Shown piece after piece: positions 20,334 through 30,063 of a DNA stretch of 43,074 nt (position 1 is its first letter; each line of letters starts with the position of its first letter). A program made the position numbers and the translations under genes. This DNA comes from Porogramme epimiltina. Its lineage: Eukaryota; Basidiomycota; Agaricomycetes; Polyporales; Polyporaceae. A model generated the notes under the pieces. The model was not told the DNA's origin. It saw only the letters and a program-made list of their open reading frames with translations, and searched no databases. Location of the stretch: contig FTLJ01000949.1 of the NCBI GenBank assembly GCA_900155495.1, forward strand, positions 1-43,074, in the 5' to 3' direction.

Positions 20334-21011
20334 GTCTAAACTTGCAAAGGTATCGAAGGAGCCTGAGGGGGGTGTGGTGGACAACAAAGAGAAAGCAAAG
20401 TCCCAGAGAAAATGAACGTGAGCGAGCGTCGGGGGGCCTTTGGGGGGGGGGGGCGGTAAGCGAAGCCGAAAGTTGGGACAAAGATGCAGACGACGCACCG
20501 TGCATTTATTATGCCCGCGCCGCACTGCTGAGCAATGGCGACCAGCGCGATCTTCCATTCCGCACTGCACATTGGCAGGAATGTGCATTCTGCAGATTAA
20601 CAGCCCCTCCATCCGTTCATCAGCATCGTTGGATCGAGCATCACCGTGGCTCCCATTGGAGGAAGGAGTATCGTGCTTAATACTCTCCGACGCTGTCCGA
20701 GATTGGTGTCCCCCCTTCCCCGCTCGAGAGGTCGAAAATAGCGCGCTGCTGCTTCTATTCCATTGGGATGTCGTCGTCCTCGATCCGGTTCTCATCGCTC
20801 GGCCAGATCCAATTTGATTGATCACTTCTCCCTGTCCGGCCCGCGGATGCGCTTCGCTGGAACCTAGTCTCGCGACGGACCAAGACACGCTACAGCGCGA
20901 CAGTGAAAACGTCATTTACGCGCGAATTGTTCAACAGATTGTACATTACCATAAAGAGTCCGAAACCACCCCTCCAAAGTTCGAATCTCCTCCCGCCCCA
21001 GCTCAAGGTAC
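20334..21011. other. Promoter of gene 10 and 3' module of gene 11
   Basis: The leader contains AATGAACGTGAGCGAGCG (about 20411) and a run of ten G residues near 20445. The 3' module follows from about 20745 to 20950. No gene is seen. Confidence 0.55.
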
Positions 21012-21875
21012 TCACAACCTAAACGCGACAGCCGCACACACAGCGAGCGCCGCGACGACCCCCGCACCCGCGCGCGGCCCTGCGGTCCCGCGCGCGCCCC
21101 CTGTGCTCCCCCTCCCGCTCGCGTCCCCGGTCTGTGCCACGGTCGTGTTCCCTGTCCCCGATGCGAGTACCGCAGGCGCGTTCGCAGTGCCCGTGCCCGT
21201 CGCAGCGCTCGTGCCCTGCGCGCCCGCGACCGTTCCTGAGGGGTCTAATGTGCCGCGCGTGCCGGCGGTGGGGCTTGTCCCGGTCGCGCCGTCCGTGCCC
21301 GCGCCCGTCGATGCCACGCCGTCGGACGCGGTGCCGGGTGAGATCAAGGACAGGGGGAGAGCGGTCTGCACGGTGGTCCCCGCGCTGTCGGTGCTCGTAC
21401 TCGTCCGAGTCGTCGCAGGGCCTGGTGGCACGCCCCACGGGGTGCCGTCGATGATAGTGAAGATAGCCGTCGCAGAGCTCAATGGCGCCGTGGTGCCATT
21501 AAAGGTGCCGATGGTGACGGTGGGCGGGAGTGTAGTTGTGGGGGGAACAGTGGCCCAGGTGTACGTCAAGACGGTGGCGGTAGTGGAGTTCGTCCCGGTC
21601 ATGGTATCCGTGCTCGTGTTCTGCGCGGTGCCTCCGGTAGTAGCGATGACGGCTGTGGCGCCCGTAATGGCGCTCGTAATGGGGGTGGCGGGGCTTATGG
21701 GGCTCGTCGAAGTGTCCGTATTGTTCTCGACGGAGGACATGGCAGACTGCGCTGCAGGAGTATATCATCAGCCTCGAAGTCGTACGAACTCGGGCATATA
21801 CATCACCAAGTACTCACCCTGAGCAGCAAGCGCGCAAAGCGCAACGACAGCACCGTTGAATGTGGTACGCCGCAT
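21012..21875 (-). CDS. Ser/Thr-rich GPI-type surface protein (array gene 11)
   Basis: Exons 21818-21875 (58 nt) and 21012-21751, 265 residues. The signal peptide is MRRTTFNGAVVALCALAAQ, three codons longer than most; the intron is GTGAGT...CTGCAG (66 nt). The mature part starts AQSAMSSVENNTDTSTS. Modules include TATVLTYTWATVPPTTTLPP (with sequons NNT and NST nearby), IFTIIDGTPWGVPPG and GTDGATGTSPTAGTRGTL. The tail is GVVAALAVCAAVAFRL, with Cys and Arg at positions that are usually Gly or Ala. The TATA-like element (about 22037-22046) is poor. Function unknown. Confidence 0.83.
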
Positions 21876-22632
21876 GTCTAGACTTGCAAAGGGGGTCGAA
21901 ACTTGAAGAGGGAGGGTGCGTGGTTGAAGACAGAGAGGAAGGGAAATATCAGGCAAATTGAACGTACGGGCGTCGACCGGGGGCCGGAGCGAAGTCGAAA
22001 GTTGGGACCGGGGTATACTACCAGCAAACGCGCCGCACGTTTACTGTGCCTATGTCGTACTTATCAATAATGAGCAGCGCAGCCCGCGCGACCTCTGATT
22101 CATACCGTCACTGCGCCACATACCGGTGTAGATGCACGCGGGCCCGGGACGGTGGCCGTGCCGTCATCCGCTCATTGATGCTATTGGATCGAGCATCTCT
22201 GGGGCTCCCTGCCAGTGCGCGAGCGCGGCGGTGTTGATGCGCGACGTGTCAAGTTGGAGAGGAGAGTCAGAGGACAGCGTGCGAGTGCCGGTGCTGCTCG
22301 GAACAGGACGAAGTGTGATTGGCGCCCACTCCTCTCGGTCGGAGGGCGAAAAATAGCGCCCTGCTGCTTCTGCGTATCATGTCGGAAAGTTGTCGACGTC
22401 CTCAACCAACCGCGCACCGCATCCTCTCAGCTCGACTGGGGAATCCTAGTGGACTGTTTTCTTCTCTCCCTCTAGACTGTATTTCGCGCAGCCTTCTCTT
22501 GAAATGCACCAATAGCGCGACGAAGACGCCTTCCACGCGCGAAAATTTCTGACGGCAGCGTTACCATACGAAGTCCAAATACGTATACATCCCTCCAAAG
22601 TTCGAATCTCCTCCCGTCCCAATTGGTCACGC
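21876..22632. other. Promoter of gene 11 and 3' module of gene 12
   Basis: The leader is more diverged than in other units. The 3' module is recognisable from about 22360 (TGCTTCTGCGTATCATGTCGG) to about 22600. No gene is seen. Confidence 0.5.
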
Positions 22633-23052
22633 TCATAGTCCAAATGTAATAGCAGCCACAAAAACGAGCGCCACGACGATCCCTGTGCTGACGCCCGCGC
22701 CCGGCCCCCCAACCCCCCGTGCGCCCCCCGCGCTCCCGTTCATCTCCCCGGTCTGCACAGTGAGGTTGTTCCCCGTCCTTGAAGGAGGGCTCGTGCTCTC
22801 CGCAGAGTCCGCGCCCTTCGCAGTGGTGGTAACGACTACCGAGGCTGAGACAGGAGTCGTGCCCTCCCATGCAGCGGTGGTGCTTGTACCGGTCGTGCTG
22901 TGAGTGCTCGTGCCCATCACAGAATTTGACACGCCCCACGTGCTACCGCCAATGATAGTGAGGACGCCCGTAAAGCCTGGCAGGCTCACTGACGCCGTGG
23001 TAGCAGTCACGGTGAGCGCGCAAAGCACAGACGCAACACCTAACGGGCGCAT
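22633..23052 (-). CDS. Intronless, shortened array gene 12
   Basis: A single open frame of 139 residues. The signal peptide MRPLGVASVLCALTV runs directly into TATTASVSLPGFTGVLTIIG, with no intron and no AQA-type mature start. Compared with gene 13, the intron and the first module of exon 2 have been deleted while the frame was kept. The rest (STWGVSNSVMGTSTHSTTGT, then GNNLTVQTGEMNGSAGGAR) and the tail GIVVALVFVAAITFGL are normal for the family. The TATA-like TGCATTTATG is at 23191-23200. It may be a working short surface protein or an early pseudogene. Confidence 0.72.
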   Translation of the reverse strand: MRPLGVASVLCALTVTATTASVSLPGFTGVLTIIGGSTWGVSNSVMGTSTHSTTGTSTTAAWEGTTPVSASVVVTTTAKGADSAESTSPPSRTGNNLTVQTGEMNGSAGGARGVGGPGAGVSTGIVVALVFVAAITFGL

Positions 23053-23680
23053 ATATGAACTTGTTGAAGGGTATGGAAGGAAGGAGCGTGGTATACAATA
23101 GTGAGAAAGTGAAATCCCAGACCAAGTGAACGTGAATGAGCGTGGGGGGCGAGCGAAGTGAGCAGTTGGGACCGGGGTGTGTGCGCACCGTGCATTTATG
23201 CCAGCGCCGCACTATTAACAGTGACGAGTCCAAACCCGCGCAATTCTCTTCTATCTGCCACGGGCCACTGCATACGTGCGGGTCAACTGCGGCAGAGTAC
23301 ATAGCGCGCGCATCTGTTCATCGACATCGTTGGATTGAGCGTCACTGGCCCGGCACCCCACATGAGTACTTGCGGCGGGGCCATGGGTTCATGTGCGGCG
23401 TTTGGATTCGGAAGAGGAAGCAGCATGCTGTGACTTCCATCGTGTCCGGATGTCAGAGTCCTCGAGAGAACGTGCTCCGGACTCTCGTTGCTCGACCGGA
23501 TCTCCGTTGATTGACCTCGTTCGGATCGTGTTTCATTGTAGCCTGCTACTAAAATGCACTGAGTCGCACAACGGCCGCGACGAAGACGCGTTGTACGCCC
23601 GAAATTCTTTGATAAGGTTGTCCTACAGAGTACAAAGCCAGCCCTCCAAATTTCAATTCTCCCCTCCCGATTTATCACGC
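23053..23680. other. Promoter of gene 12 and 3' module of gene 13
   Basis: AGTGAACGTGAATGAGCG lies at about 23123. The 3' module runs from about 23425 to 23640. No gene is seen. Confidence 0.55.
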
Positions 23681-24378
23681 TCACAGTCCAAACGCAATAG
23701 CAGCCCCAACAACGAGCGCCACGACGACCCCTATGCCGACGCCTGGGCCCGTCCCTGCGGCCCCGCGCGCGCACCCCGTGCTCGGACCATTCACCCCCCC
23801 GGTCTGCATAGTGAGGCTGTTCCCAGTCCCCGAAAGAGGCATCGCAGGCGCGGTCACGGTGCTCGTGCTTGCCGCAGGGCTCTCGCTCGTCGTAGGGCTC
23901 GTGCTCGTCTCAGTAACCGTGTCCACCGCAGTGCTCGTGCCCGCCGCAGAGTCCGCGCCCTTCGCATTGCCGTCGGTGGTGGTAAACCCTGTCGAGATTG
24001 GGACACTAGTCGCGCCCTCCGCAGCGATGGTGCTCGTCCCGTTCGTTCTGTGCTTGTGCCCGTCGCAGAGCCTGGCACACCCCACGGCCGCGTGTCGCCG
24101 ATCATAGTGAGGACGACCGTATGGCCTGGAAATCTGTGCTCGTGGGTGGTAACAGAGAGGTTGGGGGAGAGCGTAGTTGTGGGGGGAACGGTGTGCGTGG
24201 TGGTAGAGCTCGTCCCGGTCGCAGTATCTGTGCTGTTTCCGACCGGTAAGGTGGCTTTCGCTTCAGGCGTGCGTCATCGGCTCCGAAGTCATCAATCTTG
24301 CGCATATGAGTATATCGCCAAGTACTCACCCTGGACCGCAAGCGCGCAAAGCACAAACACAGCGCCGAACGCGCGCAT
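23681..24378 (-). pseudogene. Array gene 13, frameshifted
   Basis: Exon 1 (24330-24378, MRAFGAVFVLCALAVQ) and the start of exon 2 (from 24260; KATLPVGNSTDTATGTSSTT) are intact, although the acceptor is CTGAAG rather than the usual CTGCAG. Near 24045-24070 the frame changes: compared with gene 12, about four bases are missing after GGCACAAGCAC. The upstream frame runs on into a basic tail that stops at 23854. The second frame carries the rest of the body (GTSTIAAEGATSVPISTG, then GTGNSLTMQTGGVNG) and the GPI-type tail GVVVALVVGAAIAFGL, stopping at 23681. As read, no anchored product can be made. The promoter is intact (TATA-like at 24524-24532). Confidence 0.75.
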
Positions 24379-25023
24379 GTCCAAACTTGTTGAGGAGTGT
24401 CGAAGGAAGGAGCGTGGTGGACAACGGACAGAAGGTGAGTTTCCAGACTAAATGAACGTGAACGAGCGTGGGGGGGGGGGGCAAGCGAAGTGAGAAGTTG
24501 GGACCGGGGCGTGTGCGCACCGTGCATTTATGCCAGCGCCGTACCATTCACAGTGACGAGCGCATCCACGCGCAACTCTCTTCTATCTACCACGGGCCAC
24601 TGCATACGTACGGATCAACTGCGGCAGAGCAGCACAGCCATCTGTTCATCGACATCGTTGTATTGAGTGCCACTGGGGCTCCCCCACGTGAGCGCGGCGG
24701 GGCCGCGGGTTTATGCGCGGCATAAGGGCTCGGAAGAGGAAGCAGCGTGCTGTTTCTTCTATCCTGTTGGATGTCAGGACTCAGAGTCCTCGGGAGAACG
24801 CGCTCCGGACTCTCGGCCGCTCGCTCGACAAGATCTCAGTTGCCAATTGACCACTTCTCCCCGTCCGGACCGCATTTCAAGGTTGTAGCGTGCTCTTAAA
24901 ATACGCCAAGACGCACAATGGCAGTGCGACGAAGACGCCTTTTACGCCCGAAATTGGTTGATAGTGTTGCCCTACATAGTCCACACCCAAAGTCAAATCT
25001 TCTTCGGCTCCAACTCAAGACAC
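24379..25023. other. Promoter of gene 13 and 3' module of gene 14
   Basis: AATGAACGTGAACGAGCG lies at about 24451, followed by a run of ten or more G residues. The 3' module runs from about 24750 to 24990. No gene is seen. Confidence 0.55.
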
Positions 25024-25678
25024 TCACAGTCCAAACGCAATGGCGGCCCCGACAACGAGCGCCGCGACGACCCCCGCCCCTGCGGGGCCACTGCGCCCCG
25101 CACCTCCCGCGCCCCCCATCCTCCCTTTCGTCTCCCCGATCTGCGTGCTGTTCCCCGTCCCTGTCGTGGGAGCCGCATGCGCGGTCGCAGTGCTCGTGGG
25201 AGCCGCAGGGTTCACGCCCCAGTCGTGACCATCGACGACAGTGAGTGCGGGGCCGTTGGACACATCCGTGTCCGTCTCGAAGACCTTGCCGTTCTCGATG
25301 CTGTCGGTGCCAGTAGTGACGTCTGCCAAGGCTGCTGAGGCAATAATGCGCTCCGCAGCGATGGTGCTCGTCCCGGTCGAGCTCAGGCTATACGTGCTCG
25401 TTCCCGCCGCAGAGTCGAGCACATCTAATGCGGTCCCACCGTCGATGATAGCGCGGATGGGTGAGGGTGTCGCTATATGAAGAACACTGGACACGGGGGC
25501 AGGGCTGCGAGTCGTCCTGGTCGCGGCGTCCGTGCTGTTGCCCACAGGGGGCATGGCGGCCTGCGCTGCAGGAAAATTTCATCAGATCTAAAGTCGTCAA
25601 GCCTGGGTGTGTCGCTAAGCGCTCACCCTGGACAGCAAGCGCGCATAGCGCGGACACAGTACCGAATGTGGCTCGCAT
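25024..25678 (-). CDS. Ser/Thr-rich GPI-type surface protein (array gene 14)
   Basis: Exons 25627-25678 (52 nt) and 25024-25565, 197 residues. The signal peptide is MRATFGTVSALCALAVQ; the intron is GTGAGC...CTGCAG (61 nt). The mature part starts AQAAMPPVGNSTDAATR. Modules include SSVLHIATPSPIRAIIDGG, DSAAGTSTYSLSSTGTST and ALTVVDGHDWGVNP. This copy has more acidic and hydrophobic residues (SIENGKVFETDTDVSN) than its neighbours. The linker is GTGNSTQIGETKGRMGG and the tail is GVVAALVVGAAIAFGL. The TATA-like element is at about 25825-25838. Function unknown. Confidence 0.83.
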
Positions 25679-26365
25679 GTGTGTAGTCGCAAGGGGGCCG
25701 GAACTTGGAGAGAGCGGAAGCGCCGGCGCTAGGGGAGAGAAAGCGATATCCCAGGCAAAATGAACGTGAACGAGCGTTGGGGCCTGGGGATGAGCGAAGT
25801 TGAAAGCTGGGAGCGGGTCGCACCGTGCATTTATTACGTCGGCGCTGCACTACTTAGCAATAGTTAACAGCGCAACCCCGCGCGATCTTCTATGCCACCG
25901 CGTTGGCTACACATGTGCAGATCAACGGCTCTACCATCCGTTCATCGACATCATTCGCTGGATCGAGCGTCGTCGGGACCTCCTTTGGAGGAGGGAGTGA
26001 CGTGCTTGACTCTCCTTTACGACGCTGCTTGTGATTGGTACCCCCACTTCCCCCTTTAGATGGCTGAAAATAGCATGCTGCCGCTTCCATCCCGTCGTGG
26101 TGTTGTCGACTGACAACGTTCCTGAACGAACGTGTACCGGGCTCTTAGGATTCCAACGGATCGCAGTTTGTTGATCGCTTCTGATTGTCCAGACCGTATT
26201 TCGTTGCAACTTGCTCTTGAAATGCAGAGACCCTTCGACAGTGCTAGCGTGAAAACATCTTTGACGCGTGAATTGTTCAACAGATTGTACGTTACCATAC
26301 ATAATTCAAAACCACCCCTCCAAAGTTCCAAAGTTCGAATATCCTCCCGCCACAACTCGAGATAC
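25679..26365. other. Promoter of gene 14 and 3' module of gene 15
   Basis: AATGAACGTGAACGAGCG lies at about 25760. The 3' module runs from about 26085 to 26345, including GTTCCAAAGTTCGAATATCC. No gene is seen. Confidence 0.55.
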
Positions 26366-27414
26366 TCACAGCCCAAACGCAACGGCAGCCCCAACAGCGA
26401 GCGCCGCGACAACGCCCGTGCCGACGCCCGGCACCGCCATCCCGCGCGCCCCCCCTGTGCTCCCGTTCGTCCCCCCAGTCTGCGTGCTGTTCCCCGATGC
26501 AGGCGCAGTGGGCGCGGCGGGCGCAGTAGTGCCCGTCCCGCTCGTCGTGCCCGCGCCCGTGCCCGTGCTCGTGCTGCTGGTAGTGCCTGCGCCCGTGCCA
26601 GTCGAGGTGCTCGTGGGCTTGAGGGTGCCCGAGCCGGGGGAGGAGTCCTAGACGTGACGCGCGGGGTCGGTGTGAAGAATGTTATGTGTAACAGACAGGA
26701 AGATGACTTACGATAGTCGTGGACCCCGTGTCTGGAGGCGTCACGGTGCTCGTGCTAGTAGGTTTCAGGGTGCCCGAGCCGGGGGAAGAGTCCTGCAGCG
26801 GCGAGGAAAAAGAGGGTGCTAAGGTCGGCGCGCTGTGTGCTATGCGTGGTGTGAAGAGTACTCACGATCGTGGTGGACCCCGTGTCCAGGGGCGTGCTCG
26901 TGCTCGTGGATGTGAGGGTGCCCGGGGAGGAGTCCTATCGTGGCGGGTAAGGATGTCCGACATCGTGTCGAGGGTGTGGAAGAAAGAGGGACTCACGATG
27001 GTAGTAGAACCAGTGTCCGGGGGCGTACTCGTGCTCGTGCTCGTATGCTTGGCAGTGCCCGGGGAAGAGTCCTGTGGTAGTGGGTAAGGATTGTCAGTGT
27101 CGTATTTGGAGTGCCGTGGATGGAAAGGATACTCACAATGGTGGTAGAGCCACCGGTGGGAGGGGTGCTCGTGGATGCGGTAGACGTCTGTGCGTTGAAT
27201 CAGCAAAACAGAAATCTTATGAGGGAGGGGGCGTGCGGCGAGACGAGGTACTCACATCGCGGAGGACGAGGCCACCGTTCGCACCGGGGTGCGCGAGAGC
27301 TTGCGCTACAGGAATCCGCCATCAGCCTCAACGTCGTAAAAACATCAATGCTATCCTGAACTCACCTTGGACAGCAAGCACACAGACCGCCAACAAAGCA
27401 CCAAACGCGCGCAT
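26366..27414 (-). CDS. Array gene 15: seven-exon surface protein with duplicated phase-0 exons
   Basis: Exons 27366-27414, 27256-27305, 27137-27187, 26997-27071, 26866-26934, 26712-26792 and 26366-26647; 218 residues. Exon 1 is the usual 49-nt signal-peptide exon (MRAFGALLAVCVLAVQ). Exon 2 encodes AQALAHPGANGGLVLRD. Exons 3 to 6 (51, 75, 69 and 81 nt) and the start of exon 7 are repeats: DSSPG..., a TSTST run, then PPDTGSTTI or close variants, each bounded by phase-0 introns with GTGAGT or GTAAGT donors. Exon 7 continues with TSSTSTGTGAGTTSGTG, the linker GNSTQTGGTNGSTGGAR and the tail GVVAALAVGAAVAFGL. Every splice keeps the frame. Because each repeat is a complete phase-0 exon, exons could be skipped, gained or lost without frame damage. 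The TATA-like element is at 27551-27560. Function unknown. Confidence 0.83.
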
Positions 27415-29341
27415 GGCTAAACTCGTGAAGGGTTCGAAACAGGGAGCGTCGACGGTAACAGAGAGAAAGCAAAGTCCCAGGCCAAACGAACGTGAACGAG
27501 CGTCGGGGGGTGAGCGAAGTCGGAAGTGCGGATTCGGGTGCAGACGTGCCGTGTATTTATCCCGGTCGCGGGCGCGGCGCCGCACCAACGATAGAATGTG
27601 GTGAACAGCCCCCACGCGCTCAATGCCGCCGCGTCGCATATGTGTAGATGAGCGCCGGGGCGGTGCCGCTGTTGGTGCAGCGTCGAATCGAGCGTCGCTG
27701 ATGATCCCCGCACGGGCGTGGCGGGGGCGTGGGCTCGTGCTCGACGTTCGGGGAGGTAGCAGCGTGTTCGATGCTCTACGACGAGGATAAGTGTTACTGG
27801 ATCGGGATATTGCAGGGAAGGACGTAGGGTCTAACTCACATCCACGAGCAGCATCTGGCTGGCGATGAACGCTCTCCGAGTACTGTTGCATCACCAAAGG
27901 AAGGGCAGCGCACCTCCGCGCCTGATGCCCCCCGCGTCGCCTCGCGCGGCCATGGCCAGGCACGCAGAAGTTAACGCTCCCACCGCGGCCCAAGCGCCGC
28001 AACCGCACCCTGCGAACGCGGCGTGCGTTGCCCGCCTTCATCTTGTCCGTCCGGTGTCGGAAGCATTCAGATGAGTAGCACGGGGGGCGCGCGCGGTGCG
28101 TCGGCGTGTCGCAATGATGGCTGCTATCCATACGTCCTAGCCGGTCGAGCTGGATACACAGCCGCTGTCCCTAGTGTGCCTAACCGGTCGAGGGGTTGCG
28201 CGACCGCGTTTGATGACCGAGTAAAACGCGTTGTGGGGATGTATACACTGGACGCAGGCGGACCAGGTGGACGAACCTCGAGTTGGCACGGGCGGCGGGC
28301 GACCCCCGCGGCAGGCTGAAGGCTGGGGGGCTGAGAACTGAGTTCTAACGACGCAGCGCGGCCCCATCGAGTTCCATGTGAGATGTCGGCCATAGAGAGA
28401 GGGGGATGAGGTTCTTTTGATGCATGCGGACCCGAGTTGACCACAAGACACGGACAGGGAGCTTCGTGCTGTTGCTTGGCGGGTTCTTGCGGCGCTTCTA
28501 CACAGTCGTCGGGCGGCGACTATGGATGGCCCCAAACGAGCCCAGATGACAAGCCGAGAAAATGTCAGCGAACGGTGCTCTTCCTTGAGGTGAGAGCCGC
28601 GCACCTTTCAGATTGTGGAAAGCCTCCAATACGGGTGAGGTTTGAAAGTTGAAGTCGTTGAGGAGGGACGGAGATAATCGAATCGGTCGGTCTAGACTCT
28701 GGAACACGTCATGCGGCAAATGCCGCCGATCAATGATTGGAAAGCTCGGCTGCCTCGGCCGTCTCGCCTGCCCTGAACTGGCACTGCCGCCGCTCTCAAT
28801 CGCCTCTCACACTCAACCACAACGCAGCGAGCCTCTGCAGTGGAATTGCTACTGACTGTGTATCCTGTCGTGATTACAACTCGTGTGTATACTGCCGCAC
28901 CTTTGTATTGTTCCCAGACACATCTTAAACAACTACTTTCCGAGCGCTAGTCAGAGCAGGGCCGACTTCGAATAATTATAAATGGAAGCAAGCCGTAGCC
29001 CGCACCTCCGCTGGCATGGATATGCTGGCTATGATCTGGAGCCTCCATGTTTTCATCAGACTCGCTACTGGTACAGTATCATGCATACCGCACGCATACA
29101 TCGATATCGCACAACGGGCTTGGCCCGGGCAGCCGATGTTGAAGCTCAAAAGCATTACGAGGGACCTCGAAGAATAACATTTTCCACAACTACGCGTAGC
29201 CACTATCTGTCCGTTCCACGGCCACACGTAACGTCCGATATCCACCACCACAAACGACAACTCTCACATCATAAAAGTCCGTACGATGACGCCTCCACTC
29301 CACCCCAACACCTCCAACCCCTCCCTCGACTTCACCCGCGC
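27415..29341. other. Promoter of gene 15, then gene-poor spacer
   Basis: 27415-27565 is the leader and TATA-like element of gene 15, with AACGAACGTGAACGAGCG at about 27484. Beyond that the array module is absent. A short minus-strand stretch near 27830-27900 ends at a possible donor (GTGGAT|GTGAGT) and may be a relic exon. Positions 28140-28200 hold a direct repeat of CTA(G/A)CCGGTCGAG. No gene is supported. Confidence 0.45.
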
Positions 29342-30063
29342 TCAAAGGCCAAACACGAGCGCAGCCCCGACCATCACGACCGCCGCCGCCCCCGCGCGCG
29401 CCGCGTCCGCAGGAACGCCCACGAGCGCCATCGCCCCGCCGGTGCTCCCCGTGTTGTTCTGCCCCGCCGCCCCGCCCGTGTTGTTCGCGCCCGCCGCCGA
29501 GTTCGTGCCCGTGCCCGAGCTCGTGCCGGTGACGTTGGTGCCCGCGGCGGTGCCCGTGCTCGTGCCGACGTGCGTCGCGTTGGCGGCGGTGCCCGTGCTG
29601 ACGGTCGTGGCGTTGGCGGAGCCGACCGCGCTGGAGGTGGTGGCGTTGACGGGCCCGGTCGCCTATGAGAGGGTAAGAGAGCAAGGGAGACCAGAACGTC
29701 AACGAGAGTGTGTGGGGAAAGGAGAAGGGGGCCCACGCTGAACGAGGACGTCGTTGCGGTGGCGTTGACGGTAAAGCTCCCGGAGAAGGTCCCCGTCGCA
29801 GTGGCGTTTTGGAAAGCGCTCGAGGTGGAGGCTCCGATGTTGGTCGCATTCGAGACGGTGCCCGAGCTCGACTCCTATAAGACTATCAGGTCTCCGGCGC
29901 CTCGCCGTGAGGCGAGTGGACTTACAGCGCGAGCGACGACGTTTCCAGAGGCAGCTATGGGACGGCCAGCCGGTCAGTGTGGGCTGAAGGGCGACGAAGC
30001 GGTACGGTGCGCACCCTGGGCCGCAAGGACGGCGAAGGCAAAAACGGCGGCAAACGAACGCAT
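29342..30063 (-). CDS. Asn/Ser/Thr-rich GPI-type surface protein (array gene 16), four exons
   Basis: Exons 30015-30063, 29926-29954, 29737-29874 and 29342-29662; 178 residues. The signal peptide is MRSFAAVFAFAVLAAQ in a 49-nt exon ending in phase 1, as in the array. Introns use GTGCGC...CATAG, GTAAGT...TATAG and GTGGGC...CATAG. The mature protein (AASGNVVARA, ESSSGTVSNATNIGASTSS and onward) is rich in N-glycosylation sequons (NAT, NVT, NNT) as well as Ser/Thr. It lacks the TATGTS modules, and the tail is GAAAVVMVGAALVFGL. The promoter keeps GAACGTGAACCG (about 30110) and TCTTAAATAG (30171-30180). It is a diverged relative at the array edge, comparable to gene 1 at the other edge. Confidence 0.78.

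Larger units (their letters stand above)
2280..26345 (-). repeat. Repeated 3' module separating the array genes
   Basis: About 200-270 bp of conserved non-coding sequence lies downstream of the array genes, with landmarks (plus strand) TCCATCCTGTCGGGATGTC, CTCGACCGGATCCC, TTGATTGATTGCTTCTCC, CTAGTCTCGAAACGCACC and GTACGTTACCCTCC. Copies: 2320-2560, 3585-3850, 4910-5041 (split; resumes at 9980), 10240-10350, 11720-11935, 13160-13400, 14455-14690, 15975-16100, 17690-17860, 19325-19570, 20745-20950, 22360-22600, 23425-23640, 24750-24990 and 26085-26345. Coding and non-coding parts together form the duplication unit. Confidence 0.75.

Noticed and set aside
2609..26371. The CTGTGAGT at the end of most array genes looks like a splice donor
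   Set aside because: The TGA inside it ends the conserved GPI-type tail in most copies, and no consistent downstream exon follows. The match to a donor is probably chance or a leftover.
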